Assembly: GCA_900466575.1 (NCBI GenBank)
Contig: UBMP01000015.1
Location: 82,704 to 146,703, forward strand
Direction: 5' to 3'
DNA length: 64,000 bases
Source of the DNA: Hyphomicrobiales bacterium
GTDB lineage: Bacteria; Pseudomonadota; Alphaproteobacteria; Rhizobiales; Rhizobiaceae
The notes below the pieces were generated by a model. The model ran no database searches and had not been told where the DNA came from. It saw only the letters and a list, made by a program, of their open reading frames with translations. This document shows, piece after piece, positions 1-8,806 of this stretch. Numbering within the stretch: position 1 is the first letter of the stretch; every line of letters starts with the position of its first letter. Position numbers and translations under genes: made by a program.

Positions 1-35
1 GGGGCAGTTTTGTCCCCGTCGGCGCCCCCTCTCTT

Positions 36-77
36 GCGATTTCTAACACTTAGCTAAAGCTAAGATGTTGAAATCGC
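36..77. repeat. 42-bp near-perfect inverted repeat
   Basis: The outer arms are GCGATTTC (36-43) and GAAATCGC (70-77). The inner arms are CTTAGCT (49-55) and AGCTAAG (58-64), separated by AA. Only about five bases per side between inner and outer arms fail to pair cleanly. The element lies outside any gene near the left edge, so it may be a bidirectional terminator for a gene ending left of the window, or a protein-binding palindrome. The sequence does not decide between these. Confidence 0.5.
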
Positions 78-142
78 TTTCTCCCCCACCAGGGGGGAGA
101 TTGGAGCGCGGGGCACCTTCGTCTTCCAACCAGTCCACAAAC

Positions 143-169
143 AAAAATGGCCGGGCTTTCGCCCGGCCA
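143..169 (-). terminator. Rho-independent terminator of the pseudoazurin gene
   Basis: On the minus strand a 9-bp stem TGGCCGGGC/GCCCGGCCA closes a 4-base loop. It is followed directly by a run of five T (the A run at 143-147 on the plus strand). It sits about 30 bp after the pseudoazurin stop codon, the expected place for an intrinsic terminator. Confidence 0.85.
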
Positions 170-196
170 GCGCCGTCTTGGGAGGAGACGCTTTGA

Positions 197-646
197 TTAT
201 TTGGCAGCTTCGGCAAACAGTTCGTCGAACTTCTGCTTGGCCTTCGGCGGCATCTTGGCGGCCTTGGCGGCATCCGCGTTGGCGCCCTTGCCGACTTCAA
301 CGAGCATCACCATGCCCATGCCGAAATGCGGCTTGCAGCGCACGCCGTAGAAGCCTTCCTTGTCGAGCTTGACGGTCAGGTCCTTGCCCATTTCGCCGAC
401 GAAGGGCGTTGCCCCTTCCGGAACCATGCCTTCGATGCTTTCGGCATCATGGCCCTTGTCGGTGGCGACGAAATGGATCGTGTCGCCGGGGGCAGCCTTC
501 ACGAAATCGGGCTCGAACACCATCGTGCCCTTAGCACCCTTGTTCAGCATCTTGACCTCGATGTCAGCCGCGTTGGCCGGGAGCGCCATGACGGTCAGTG
601 CAACGCCTGCAACCAGAGCAAGGCCCGTCTTCATCATCGTCTTCAT
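197..646 (-). CDS. Pseudoazurin (periplasmic type-1 copper protein)
   Basis: A 149-aa blue copper protein that shuttles electrons in the periplasm, typically from cytochrome bc1 to nitrite or nitrous-oxide reductase. The N-terminus is a signal peptide ending near LPANAADIEV. The copper ligands are visible: a His in KGHDAES, and Cys, His and Met in the loop VRCKPHFGMGM (spacing C-x2-H-x4-M), as in pseudoazurins. The start at 646 was chosen because AAGGAA lies just upstream; an ATG nine codons earlier lacks a good Shine-Dalgarno site and would extend the signal peptide. A strong terminator follows. The neighbouring NnrR-like regulator and the two TTG-N8-CAA boxes upstream suggest expression under low oxygen or nitric oxide. 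No nitrite reductase gene is in the window. Confidence 0.9.
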   Translation of the reverse strand: MKTMMKTGLALVAGVALTVMALPANAADIEVKMLNKGAKGTMVFEPDFVKAAPGDTIHFVATDKGHDAESIEGMVPEGATPFVGEMGKDLTVKLDKEGFYGVRCKPHFGMGMVMLVEVGKGANADAAKAAKMPPKAKQKFDELFAEAAK

Positions 647-769
647 TTTCCGAATTCCTTGGGTTGTTTTCACGATCCTCGTGACCGCTGAGGCCTTTCT
701 AGGCCCGATCCCCGCAGAGGAGTTTGCGGTTCGTCAAAGATAAATGAAATTGCGCGCCTCTCGTTATAT

Positions 770-802
770 TTGCTGATGCGCAATTTGTTTGCGCCAGCAC
801 AA
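770..802. promoter_or_regulatory. Two tandem FNR/NnrR-type boxes in a divergent promoter
   Basis: Two matches to TTG-N8-CAA lie six bases apart: TTGCTGATGCGCAA (770-783) and TTGCGCCAGCACAA (789-802). The first is also a TTGC-N6-GCAA palindrome. They sit about 125 to 155 bp upstream of the pseudoazurin start and 57 to 89 bp upstream of the DUF1858 start, so they could serve both genes. NnrR/Dnr-type Crp/Fnr proteins bind sites of this form, and such a gene is encoded next door. Binding is inferred. Confidence 0.5.
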
Positions 803-858
803 CGAGGCCGACACGCTTTCCTCTATCGTCGAGATAACGGGGAGGGTGGAAAGGTCCG

Positions 859-1062
859 ATGCGCTTCAACCGCGACATCACGCTCGAACAGATGATGACG
901 GAATGGCCGCAGACGGTCGCCGTTCTCATGCGCTACCGCATGCACTGTGTCGGCTGCCCGATTTCCGGCTTTCACACGCCGGTGGATGCCGCACGCGAGC
1001 ATGCGGCGGAGCTGAAAGACTTCGAGAACAACCTTCTTGAGGCGATCGGATCGCGCAAGTAG
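859..1062 (+). CDS. DUF1858 redox-disulfide domain protein
   Basis: A 67-aa cytoplasmic protein consisting of one DUF1858 domain, sometimes called the hybrid-cluster-protein-associated redox disulfide domain. The conserved pair of cysteines is visible as CVGC around residue 31 in MHCVGCPISGF. Homologues occur near denitrification, nitric-oxide detoxification and iron-sulphur repair genes, but their biochemical role is not established. GGAAAGG precedes the ATG. The gene is divergent from pseudoazurin across the two candidate NnrR boxes and converges with the Crp/Fnr gene, only 6 bp away. It probably belongs to the same nitric-oxide or low-oxygen regulon. Confidence 0.8.
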   Translation: MRFNRDITLEQMMTEWPQTVAVLMRYRMHCVGCPISGFHTPVDAAREHAAELKDFENNLLEAIGSRK

Positions 1063-1068
1063 GGCGCC

Positions 1069-1770
1069 TTATTCCTGCGGTTTTCCCAACCCGATCAGCA
1101 TGAGCTTGTGCGGATCGGTGACGGTGATCTTCTGGCGGCCACTCGAAACGACACCGTCATTCTCCCAGGCGCTGAGCAACCGGCTGACCGTGTGCAGGGT
1201 GGTGCCTGTCATCTCGGCCACATCCTGTCGCGAGAGCGGAAACTCGATCGCTATTCCCTCTTGGGTCTTTCGTCCTGTCTGCCGGACGAGCCGCAGGATC
1301 GCGTTGGCCACACGCTGCTCGACCTGAGCGATCGAAAGTTCGATGACGCGGTCTTGTGTTTCGGCAAGCCGCGCCCCGATCGTCTTGTAGGTATTGGCCG
1401 CAAATTGGGGGAAGCGTGCCGCCAGTTCGGGCCAAAGTCCCGTCGGCCAACTGAGGACGACACAATCGATTGCCGCCTCTGCCGTTGCCGGATAGCGGGT
1501 GCGGCCAATGGCGGGCGCGATGCCGATGACCGAGCCAACCGCGAGATAGCGCGCAATGATCTGATGACCGTCTTTCGTGTTCTGGACGACGCGGACCACA
1601 CCGTCGAGCAGCAGGAAAAACCGCTCCGCATCTTCATCCTGCGCGAAGACCGCCTTGTCTTTCGGAACGCGCAACGGCATCGCCCGATCGAGAACCTCAT
1701 CGAGGTCTGCCGCCGCAAGACCAGCGAATGCCTCCATGTTTTCTACAACTGATCTGTCGATTTTCGCCAT
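1069..1770 (-). CDS. Crp/Fnr-family regulator, NnrR/Dnr-like
   Basis: A 233-aa transcription factor with an N-terminal cyclic-nucleotide-binding-like beta-barrel (about residues 15-130), a long dimerisation helix and a C-terminal winged helix. The recognition region is SRQDVAEMTGTTLHTVSRLL (about residues 178-197). There is no N-terminal cysteine cluster, only one Cys (IDCVV), so it is not an oxygen-sensing Fnr with a 4Fe-4S cluster. It fits the NnrR/Dnr group, which respond to nitric oxide. The TTG-N8-CAA boxes nearby and the linked pseudoazurin support that. The exact ligand cannot be read from sequence. Confidence 0.8.
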   Translation of the reverse strand: MAKIDRSVVENMEAFAGLAAADLDEVLDRAMPLRVPKDKAVFAQDEDAERFFLLLDGVVRVVQNTKDGHQIIARYLAVGSVIGIAPAIGRTRYPATAEAAIDCVVLSWPTGLWPELAARFPQFAANTYKTIGARLAETQDRVIELSIAQVEQRVANAILRLVRQTGRKTQEGIAIEFPLSRQDVAEMTGTTLHTVSRLLSAWENDGVVSSGRQKITVTDPHKLMLIGLGKPQE

Positions 1771-2206
1771 GTCGTTCCGTTTGCTCGCATTTCAGCGCGG
1801 GCTTATAACAGGGCCTCTGCCGCCGCGCATCCCTTCTTGTCCGCATCAGGATCGTGAACGTCTGCTTTTTGCAAGCATCAACTTGCTGACAGCATCCGCA
1901 ACGAGGGCGTAGTCCACTCCCGCCGCACAACGAGCGGAATTGAGACGCCTCCGCACGCTCGGCCTCCGCAGTCAGGTGAACGAATGTGCCGAAGATTGCC
2001 AAACGTTAAGTTGCGATCGAGTGCGGGCCTGATAGGCTGATTTATGGTCAAGAATTCAAATATCTAGCATGGAACAATTGGCCCCCGTGGCCGTTCTCAC
2101 CGTGCCCTTGGCGCCTGACGAAGGCAAATTGAGTGAACTCCCCCAATGGCTCGTGAATGTCCCGCCGAGAATTTTCCCATGAACATACCGTTGCAAGGGG
2201 GCTGAG
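1771..2206. other. Intergenic region without a supported gene
   Basis: About 436 bp between the Crp/Fnr gene (reading left) and the glucoamylase gene (reading right), so it should hold divergent promoters. I see no convincing sigma-70 hexamers, no clean TTG-N8-CAA box, and only a 37-codon reading frame without a ribosome-binding site. The last bases supply the ribosome-binding site AAGGGGGCTGAG of the glucoamylase gene. Confidence 0.5.
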
Positions 2207-4609
2207 ATGAGCCGGATGATCGATTTTGCGCCCGGCGCGCCGGGTATTGACGGCCGCTGGACATCGAGCGCGAAGAACGGGGTCGGAACCGCTCTCTCAC
2301 AGAAGTCTCCGGTCTGGTTCACGCTGAGCCATGGGATCCTGAACGAGATTTACTATCCGCGTGTCGACAGTGCCTGCACGCGTGATTTCGGCTTTATCGT
2401 TACCGGTCCGAACGGATATTTCTCCGAGGAAAAGCGGGACTGCTTCTCACAGACCCATCCCTTCGATGGCGGCGTCCCGGCGTTTACGATCGTCAACACG
2501 GCGAAGGACGAAGTCTATCGAATCGAAAAGCATGTCATCACCGATCCGGAGCGGGCAACCATCCTCCAGCAGGTCACTTTCACCGCGCTCAAGGGCGCGC
2601 AAGGCGATTATCGGGTGACGGCGCTGCTTGCCCCGCATCTGGTCAATGCCGGCAAGCTCAATTCCGCCTGGATCGGCACGTTCGAGGGCCGGCAGGTTCT
2701 GTTTGCCAGCGGGCGTTCGCGGTATCTCGCGCTCGTCTGCGACACACCCTGGCAGGCCGTAAGCGCCGGCTTCGTGGGCTTCACCGATGGCTGGCAGCAG
2801 TTGCAGAAAACCGGACGTCTCAGCGAGCAATATGCCCGGGCAGACGATGGCAATGTGGCACTTGCCGGAGAGATCGGTTTCAGCGAAACGAAACGGACAG
2901 TGACGCTGGCGCTGGGTTTCGGCCAGACCGAGCACGAGGCGGCGGCCTGCGCCACGCGCAGCCTTCGTGACGGGTTTTCGAGGGCCCACGAGCACTATGT
3001 CGCCAATTGGCGCAACTGGCAGGACGGGCTTCAGCCGCTCGACCGGGACACTCACAACGGCATCAATGCTTATCGTATGTCCACGTCGGTATTGGCATCC
3101 CATCGCGCGGCCGACCGGCATGGTGCGGTGGTGGCGAGCCTTTCCATTCCGTGGGGTTTTTCCAAGGGTGATGACGACCTGGGCGGTTACCACCTTGTCT
3201 GGCCGCGCGATCTGGTCGAGACAGCGGGCGGGTTTCTGGCGGCTGGCGATGCGCAGGAAGCGCTGGCAATCCTCACCTATCTGCGCGACGTACAGCAGCC
3301 CTCTGGCCGCTGGCCGCAAAATCTCTGGCTTGATGGCAAGCCCTATTGGGCGGGCGTCCAGATGGACGAATGCGCCTTCCCGATCCTGCTGGCCGACATG
3401 CTGCACCGGCACGGGCATCTCGATCCTCACGCACTCCAGTCATTCATTCCGATGATCCGAAGCGCAGCAGTCTATGTTGTCGCCAACGGGCCGGCGACCG
3501 GTGAGGACCGCTGGGAAGAAGATGCGGGCTATAGTCCATTCACGCTCGCCGTCGAGATTGCCGCGCTGCTGGCTGCCGCCGATCTTCTGCAGCTGGTGAA
3601 CGACACTAGAGCCGCCCGTCATCTGCGCGAGACGGCCGATTGCTGGAACGAGCAGATCGAGAAATGGACTTTTTCCGGCGATACGGAACTGTGCGCCGCT
3701 CTCGGCATCTCCGGGTATTATGTCCGTATCGCCGCGCCCGGCGCGACGGATGTGGCCGGTCCCATCGGCAATACTCCAATCCGCAATCAGACGCCCGATC
3801 GCGCCATTCTCCCAACGCACAGGGTGATCAGTCCCGATGCGCTGGCGCTCGTCCGTTTCGGCCTGCGCGCGCCGGACGATCCGCACATCCTCGACACGAT
3901 CAAGGCCATCGATCATTCGCTTCGCGCAGATCTGCCGCAAGGGCCGCTCTGGTATCGCTACAACGACGACGGCTATGGCGAGCACGCAGATGGCCAGCCC
4001 TTCAACGGTATCGGTATCGGCAGGCCCTGGCCGCTCCTTGCGGGCGAGCGGGCGCATTACGAACTGGCTGCGGGCAACCGCGAGACCGCCGAAAGCCTGC
4101 TGACGACCCTGGAGCGCTCCGCAGGCTCTGGCGGTCTGATCCCGGAACAGATCTGGGACGGTCCTGATCTTCCCGAGCAGGAACTCTTCTACGGACGCCC
4201 CTCCGGCAGCGCCATGCCGCTCGTCTGGGCACATTCGGAACATATCAAGCTCCTGCGCTCGCTGGCCGATGGTGCGGTTTTCGACATGCCGCCGCAAGGG
4301 GTGGAGCGCTATATCAAGGGCAAGACAGGTTCGAAACTGCGCATCTGGCGCTTCAACAATCGCCTGTCCGTGATCCCATTTGGAAAGATGTTGCGGCTCG
4401 AACTGCCGGCCAGAGCAACCGTGCACTGGAGCCTCGACAACTGGACGACCGTCGACGACACTGCGACCGTGGAAACAGGTCTCGAAACCCATGTCGTCGA
4501 TCTGCCCGTGCAGGACCGGCCTGAGGGCACAACAATCGTCTTCACCCTTTTCTGGGAAGATCCCGGGCAATGGGAAAACAGCAATTTCAACGTTCGCATC
4601 GGCGAATGA
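2207..4609 (+). CDS. Cytoplasmic GH15 glucoamylase / glucodextranase-like enzyme
   Basis: An 800-aa glycoside hydrolase family 15 protein that should release glucose from non-reducing ends of alpha-glucans. The N-terminal beta-sandwich domain (about 10-270) is glucodextranase-like, the (alpha/alpha)6 barrel spans about 285-680, and a small beta domain closes the protein. The putative catalytic acid lies in WEEDAGYSPF (W436, E437, E438) and the putative base in LIPEQIWDG (E647). There is no signal peptide, so it probably acts on internal glycogen or imported maltodextrins. The start has the ribosome-binding site AAGGGGG. It heads a four-gene run with gnd, zwf and a glucokinase, which would carry the released glucose into the oxidative pentose phosphate pathway. 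Confidence 0.88.
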   Translation: MSRMIDFAPGAPGIDGRWTSSAKNGVGTALSQKSPVWFTLSHGILNEIYYPRVDSACTRDFGFIVTGPNGYFSEEKRDCFSQTHPFDGGVPAFTIVNTAKDEVYRIEKHVITDPERATILQQVTFTALKGAQGDYRVTALLAPHLVNAGKLNSAWIGTFEGRQVLFASGRSRYLALVCDTPWQAVSAGFVGFTDGWQQLQKTGRLSEQYARADDGNVALAGEIGFSETKRTVTLALGFGQTEHEAAACATRSLRDGFSRAHEHYVANWRNWQDGLQPLDRDTHNGINAYRMSTSVLASHRAADRHGAVVASLSIPWGFSKGDDDLGGYHLVWPRDLVETAGGFLAAGDAQEALAILTYLRDVQQPSGRWPQNLWLDGKPYWAGVQMDECAFPILLADMLHRHGHLDPHALQSFIPMIRSAAVYVVANGPATGEDRWEEDAGYSPFTLAVEIAALLAAADLLQLVNDTRAARHLRETADCWNEQIEKWTFSGDTELCAALGISGYYVRIAAPGATDVAGPIGNTPIRNQTPDRAILPTHRVISPDALALVRFGLRAPDDPHILDTIKAIDHSLRADLPQGPLWYRYNDDGYGEHADGQPFNGIGIGRPWPLLAGERAHYELAAGNRETAESLLTTLERSAGSGGLIPEQIWDGPDLPEQELFYGRPSGSAMPLVWAHSEHIKLLRSLADGAVFDMPPQGVERYIKGKTGSKLRIWRFNNRLSVIPFGKMLRLELPARATVHWSLDNWTTVDDTATVETGLETHVVDLPVQDRPEGTTIVFTLFWEDPGQWENSNFNVRIGE

Positions 4610-4646
4610 TGCCCGGCCTTTAGCCGGATAAAAATGGAGTATCGAC

Positions 4647-5651
4647 ATGCAGATTGGAATGGTTGGGCTCGGCCGCATGGGCGCGAACATGGTGCGGCGC
4701 CTTTTGAAGGCCGGCCATGACTGCGTGGTGTTCGACGTTAACCCCGACAATGTCGCAGCGCTTGTGAAGGACGGTGCGACAGGCGCAAGCTCGGCGGACG
4801 ATCTGGTCGCCAAGCTCGCCAAGCCGCGCGCCATCTGGCTGATGCTGCCGGCCGCGATCACGCCGAAGATCGCGCGCGAGTTTGCGGCCAAGCTCGAAAC
4901 GGGCGACGCGATCATCGACGGCGGCAACTCGTTCTACCGCGACGCGATCGACCTTGCGGCCGAGTTCGCGCCGAAGGGCATCGACTTCGTGGATGCAGGC
5001 ACTTCGGGCGGCGTATGGGGCTTGGATCGTGGCTATTCGCTGATGATCGGCGGCGCCCAGGCGGCTGTCCAGCGGCTTGACCCTATCTTTGCCTCACTGG
5101 CGCCCGGCGCCGGCCAGAACATCGCCAACGATCCCGTCACCGGGACGGCACCGAAGGGCTATCTGCATTGCGGCCCAGCAGGCGCCGGCCATTTCGTCAA
5201 GATGGTCCATAACGGCATCGAGTACGGCGTGATGGCTGCCTATGCAGAAGGGTTGAACATCCTGAAAGCCGCCAATGCGGGTGCAAGCGAACGCCCGATC
5301 GATGCCGAAACCGCTCCGCTCGCCAACCCGGAATATTACCGCTTCGACATCGACTTGCCGGCAGTCACCGAAGTGTGGCGGCACGGCTCGGTCATCGGGT
5401 CCTGGCTGCTTGATCTGACAGCCGAGGCGCTGAAGGATGACCCGCATCTGCAGGGCTATAACGGCCGCGTCTCGGATTCCGGCGAGGGCCGCTGGACCCT
5501 TCAGGCCGCCGTCGAAACTGGCGTTCCGGCCCCGATTCTCGCTTCGGCGCTGTTCGAGCGCTTCTCTTCGCGGGGCGAGGCCGAGTTTTCCGGCAAGGTT
5601 CTCTCGGCCATGCGGCACGCCTTTGGCGGCCACAAGGAAAAGTCGAAGTAA
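4647..5651 (+). CDS. gnd: 6-phosphogluconate dehydrogenase (decarboxylating), short form
   Basis: A 334-aa enzyme converting 6-phosphogluconate to ribulose 5-phosphate and CO2 with NAD(P)+. The Rossmann fingerprint GLGRMG is at the extreme N-terminus and the catalytic lysine region reads [14 protein letters not shown] (about residues 180-193). The length matches the short dimeric YqeC/GntZ-like class rather than the 470-aa E. coli type, so NAD preference is possible. It lies 37 bp after the glucoamylase gene; a weak CCGGC/GCCGG hairpin lies between them and ATGGAG serves as Shine-Dalgarno site. It is followed by zwf. Confidence 0.9.
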   Translation: MQIGMVGLGRMGANMVRRLLKAGHDCVVFDVNPDNVAALVKDGATGASSADDLVAKLAKPRAIWLMLPAAITPKIAREFAAKLETGDAIIDGGNSFYRDAIDLAAEFAPKGIDFVDAGTSGGVWGLDRGYSLMIGGAQAAVQRLDPIFASLAPGAGQNIANDPVTGTAPKGYLHCGPAGAGHFVKMVHNGIEYGVMAAYAEGLNILKAANAGASERPIDAETAPLANPEYYRFDIDLPAVTEVWRHGSVIGSWLLDLTAEALKDDPHLQGYNGRVSDSGEGRWTLQAAVETGVPAPILASALFERFSSRGEAEFSGKVLSAMRHAFGGHKEKSK

Positions 5652-5670
5652 GCCGGAGGACCAAAGCATC

Positions 5671-7041
5671 ATGGCTGAACAGAAATCCGACGTGCTGGTG
5701 GTGTTTGGTGCCACCGGTGACCTCGCCCACAAGATGATCTTTCCCTCGCTCTACGCGATGGTGAAACGCGGAACGCTCGACACACCTGTCATTGGCGTCG
5801 CCTTCGACGACTGGTCGCGCGCCCAGCTGATCGACCGTGCCCGTGATTCCGTTCAGAGCCATGTCAGCGAGATGGACGAGGCGGTGTTCGAGACGCTCGC
5901 CTCGCTGCTCGTCTATGTCTCGGGCGACTATCGCAGCCATGCCACCTTCGAAAAGCTCCGCGCGGCGCTCGGCGAGCACAAGCATCCGCTCTACTATCTC
6001 GCCATCCCGCCGTCCCTGTTCGAAACCGTCGCAGACGGGCTGGACAAGGCGGGGATCGCGAAGGGTGCGCGGCTGATGGTGGAAAAGCCGTTCGGACGTG
6101 ATCTCGAATCCGCGCGGACCCTCAACAAGGTGCTGCATGCGGTGTTCGACGAGGATGCAATTTTCCGCATCGACCACTTCCTCGGCAAGGAGGCGATCCA
6201 GAACCTTCTCTATTTCCGCTTTGCCAACAGCTTCCTGGAGCCGGTGTGGAATCGAGACCACGTCGACAGCGTCCAGATCACCATGGCCGAGGATTTCGGT
6301 ATCAAGGGGCGCGGCAAGTTCTATGACGAGGTCGGCTGCATTCGCGACGTGATCCAGAACCATCTGGTCAATGTCCTCCTGCTTCTCGCGATGGAGCCCC
6401 CGGCCTCGGGCGCGTCCGATGACCTCGTGGACGAGAAGGTGCAGATCCTGAAGGCCATGCCGCCGCTCGGCAAGGATGACGTGATACGCGGCCAGTTCGA
6501 GGGCTATCTCGATGAGCCGGGCGTTGCGGCCAAGTCGGCGACGGAAACCTTCGCGGCCGTGCGTTTCGAAATCAGGACATGGCGGTGGAACGGCGTGCCC
6601 TTCTACATTCGCGCCGGAAAGAACCTGCCCGCGCACGCGACGGAAGTCGTGGTGCGATTCAAGCAGCCACCCGTTGCGCTTTTCGATGATGTCGAGGCGG
6701 CAAACGGCAACTATGTCCGGTTTCGGCTCGGGCCGGATATCTCCATCGGCATTGGCGCGCGCCGCAAGCTCCCCGGCAACAGGATGCGTGGCGAAGCGGT
6801 CGAACTGACGGCTGTCGATGACGGTCACGGCGACATGGCCCCCTATGAGCGCCTGATCGGCGACGCCATGGCCGGCGAGCGTCAACTCTTTACCCGACAG
6901 GACGCGGCGGAACTGGCCTGGAAGATCGTCGAACCCATTCTCGACGATCCGTCCACGCCACCGAACTACAAGCCCGGCACGTGGGGGCCGTCCGAGATGA
7001 AGGATTTCGCCCCGCCCGGCGGCTGGGTCGACCCTGCGTGA
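5671..7041 (+). CDS. zwf: Glucose-6-phosphate 1-dehydrogenase
   Basis: A 456-aa enzyme oxidising glucose 6-phosphate to 6-phosphogluconolactone. The nucleotide-binding motif GATGDLAHK is near the N-terminus, and the active-site signature RIDHFLGKE (residues 166-174, with catalytic His169 region) is intact. The start at 5671 is set by GGAGGA ten bases upstream; the frame is open further upstream but that part overlaps gnd. No 6-phosphogluconolactonase gene is present in this run. It is 19 bp after gnd and 14 bp before the kinase gene, consistent with one transcript. Confidence 0.95.
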   Translation: MAEQKSDVLVVFGATGDLAHKMIFPSLYAMVKRGTLDTPVIGVAFDDWSRAQLIDRARDSVQSHVSEMDEAVFETLASLLVYVSGDYRSHATFEKLRAALGEHKHPLYYLAIPPSLFETVADGLDKAGIAKGARLMVEKPFGRDLESARTLNKVLHAVFDEDAIFRIDHFLGKEAIQNLLYFRFANSFLEPVWNRDHVDSVQITMAEDFGIKGRGKFYDEVGCIRDVIQNHLVNVLLLLAMEPPASGASDDLVDEKVQILKAMPPLGKDDVIRGQFEGYLDEPGVAAKSATETFAAVRFEIRTWRWNGVPFYIRAGKNLPAHATEVVVRFKQPPVALFDDVEAANGNYVRFRLGPDISIGIGARRKLPGNRMRGEAVELTAVDDGHGDMAPYERLIGDAMAGERQLFTRQDAAELAWKIVEPILDDPSTPPNYKPGTWGPSEMKDFAPPGGWVDPA

Positions 7042-7055
7042 CGTCGAGGTAGATC

Positions 7056-7754
7056 ATGATGAGCCAAGACACTTCCAAAAGCGCCGCCCACACGGTGCTC
7101 GCCATCGACATCGGTGGCAGCCATGTGAAAATCCGCTCGAGTGCTGGCGGGGAGGAAAAGAAGACCGACAGCGGTAAGGCGATGAGCGGGGCCGAGATGG
7201 TGGCGGCCGTCAAGGCCATGGCCAAGGGAATGACCTATGACGTGATTGCCATGGGCTATCCGGGACCGGTGGTGCATGACAAACCGCTGCGCGACCCGGT
7301 CAATCTCGGCGAGGGCTGGGTCGGCCTGGACTATGCCGATGCCTTCGGCTGCCCGGTGCGCATCGTCAACGATGCGCTGATGCAGGCCATCGGGTCCTAT
7401 CAGGGCGGACGCATGCTGTTTCTGGGGCTCGGCACGGGGCTTGGTGCCGCGATGATCGTCGAGAATGTCGCCCAACCCATGGAAATCGCCCATTTGCCCT
7501 ATCGCAAGGGCAGGAGCTACGAGCATTATGTCGCCGAAGCCTATCGGGAGAAGAAGGGCAACAAGAAATGGCACAAGCGCGTCTTCGACGTTGTCGGACT
7601 TCTGACCGCCGCGCTCGAGCCGGACTATGTCGTTATCGGCGGCGGCAATGTCGAAAAGCTGGACAAGCTTCCGCCCAGGTGCCGGCGGGGGGACAATGCG
7701 CTTGCCTTCGATGGCGGCTTCCGCCTTTGGAAAGATGAGAGGCTGATCGTGTGA
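7056..7754 (+). CDS. ppgK: ROK-family glucokinase, polyphosphate-glucokinase-like
   Basis: A 232-aa sugar kinase. The phosphate-1 motif AIDIGGSHVKI is at residues 16-26 and the glycine-rich stretch LFLGLGTGLGAAM lies near residue 120. The compact size and the DxGGSxVK motif resemble polyphosphate/ATP-glucokinases (PpgK). It would phosphorylate the glucose released by the upstream GH15 enzyme and feed zwf. Two adjacent ATG codons (7056, 7059) follow GAGGT. Whether polyphosphate or ATP is the donor cannot be told from sequence. The gene converges with the alcohol dehydrogenase gene 41 bp downstream. Confidence 0.75.
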   Translation: MMSQDTSKSAAHTVLAIDIGGSHVKIRSSAGGEEKKTDSGKAMSGAEMVAAVKAMAKGMTYDVIAMGYPGPVVHDKPLRDPVNLGEGWVGLDYADAFGCPVRIVNDALMQAIGSYQGGRMLFLGLGTGLGAAMIVENVAQPMEIAHLPYRKGRSYEHYVAEAYREKKGNKKWHKRVFDVVGLLTAALEPDYVVIGGGNVEKLDKLPPRCRRGDNALAFDGGFRLWKDERLIV

Positions 7755-7795
7755 GGATCTCGGCTCTGCGCGGGATCTGCAAGGTCGGGTGAAAC

Positions 7796-8806
7796 CTACT
7801 CGGCGAATGGATCGACCAGCACCTTGCACTGAGTCGTCCGTTTTCGCAGCGCCTCGAAGGCCTCCGGCATGTCTTTGAGGCCCACGCGATCCGAAATCAG
7901 ATTTTGTGGGGCGAACCGGCCTGAGTCGAGGGCATCGATGGAATTGGCGAACTCGTGCATGTTGAAAAACACCGACATGATGATCGTGACTTCCTTGGAG
8001 ATCGCGCGGAACGAATCCATGTGGTCGGGCGCGGTGCAGAGGCCGAGCACCACGACCTTTCCCCGCGGGCGGACCAGCGAAATGCAGTGATCGATCATGC
8101 CCGGGCGGCCGACACATTCAAATACGATGTCGGGCGCGCCGTCGAAGGCTGTTGCGACCTTGCTCGCCACCTCTTCGTCCGAGATGACGAAACCGGTTGC
8201 CCCGAGGTTCATCGCTCGCTCCGCCTGTAAGTCTGTCAGGTCGGCGAGCACGACCTTTCTGGCACCCTGCCGCCGTGCCCAGAAGGCGACTGCGAGGCCG
8301 ATGGCGCCAGCGCCGACCACGAGGACGGTGTCGCCCGGCTTCATGCCCGATTGGGTGAGCCCATGGAGCCCGACGGCCAGAGGTTCGGCCAGCGCGCCAT
8401 CGGCGGCGGAGATCCCCCATGGCAAACGTCGGCATTGATGGGCTTCGACGGCGGCATATTGCGCGTAGCCGCCACCAATCAGGGTCATTTTCTCGCACCA
8501 GGCGGGCTCGCCCCGCAGGCAGGATGCGCAAGAGCCGCATCCGCGGATCGGCGCGACGCTGACCTGGTCGCCGACTTTCAGGCCGCCGCCATCTCCGCCG
8601 ATTTCGAGGATTTCGCCTGAAAATTCGTGCCCCAGGACGTCGCCCTTGCGAACGCCGAAGACCTCTTCCGCCGTCATGTGCAGATCGCTGCCGCAGATGC
8701 CGCAGCGGCAGACCTTGAGCAGGATCTGCCCGCGCTGGGGCTTGGGATCCTCCACATCGCCGATGACGAGCGGCTTGCCGATCGTGTCGAAAAGCGCGGC
8801 TTTCAT
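7796..8806 (-). CDS. Zinc-dependent medium-chain alcohol dehydrogenase
   Basis: A 336-aa MDR-family dehydrogenase. Visible features are the catalytic zinc region CRCGICGSDLHM and GHEFSGEI, the structural-zinc cysteines in GCGSCASCLRGEPAWC, and the Rossmann motif VVGAGAIGLAVAFWA. It resembles butanediol, sorbitol or threonine dehydrogenases; the substrate is unknown. Its start codon overlaps the stop of livM (ATGA) and has the site AGGAGG inside livM, so it is the last gene of the minus-strand operon that begins with the DAD-type cupin. It probably oxidises an alcohol intermediate of the compound imported by the Liv transporter. Confidence 0.85.
   Translation of the reverse strand: MKAALFDTIGKPLVIGDVEDPKPQRGQILLKVCRCGICGSDLHMTAEEVFGVRKGDVLGHEFSGEILEIGGDGGGLKVGDQVSVAPIRGCGSCASCLRGEPAWCEKMTLIGGGYAQYAAVEAHQCRRLPWGISAADGALAEPLAVGLHGLTQSGMKPGDTVLVVGAGAIGLAVAFWARRQGARKVVLADLTDLQAERAMNLGATGFVISDEEVASKVATAFDGAPDIVFECVGRPGMIDHCISLVRPRGKVVVLGLCTAPDHMDSFRAISKEVTIIMSVFFNMHEFANSIDALDSGRFAPQNLISDRVGLKDMPEAFEALRKRTTQCKVLVDPFAE

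Noticed and set aside
1..17. A short GGGG...CCCC hairpin at the very start of the window
   Set aside because: It is imperfect and cut off from its left context, so neither terminator nor repeat can be supported.
2069..2182. A 37-codon plus-strand ORF beginning MEQLAPVAVL upstream of the glucoamylase gene
   Set aside because: It has no Shine-Dalgarno sequence and no overlap or coupling with the next gene; chance is the simpler explanation.
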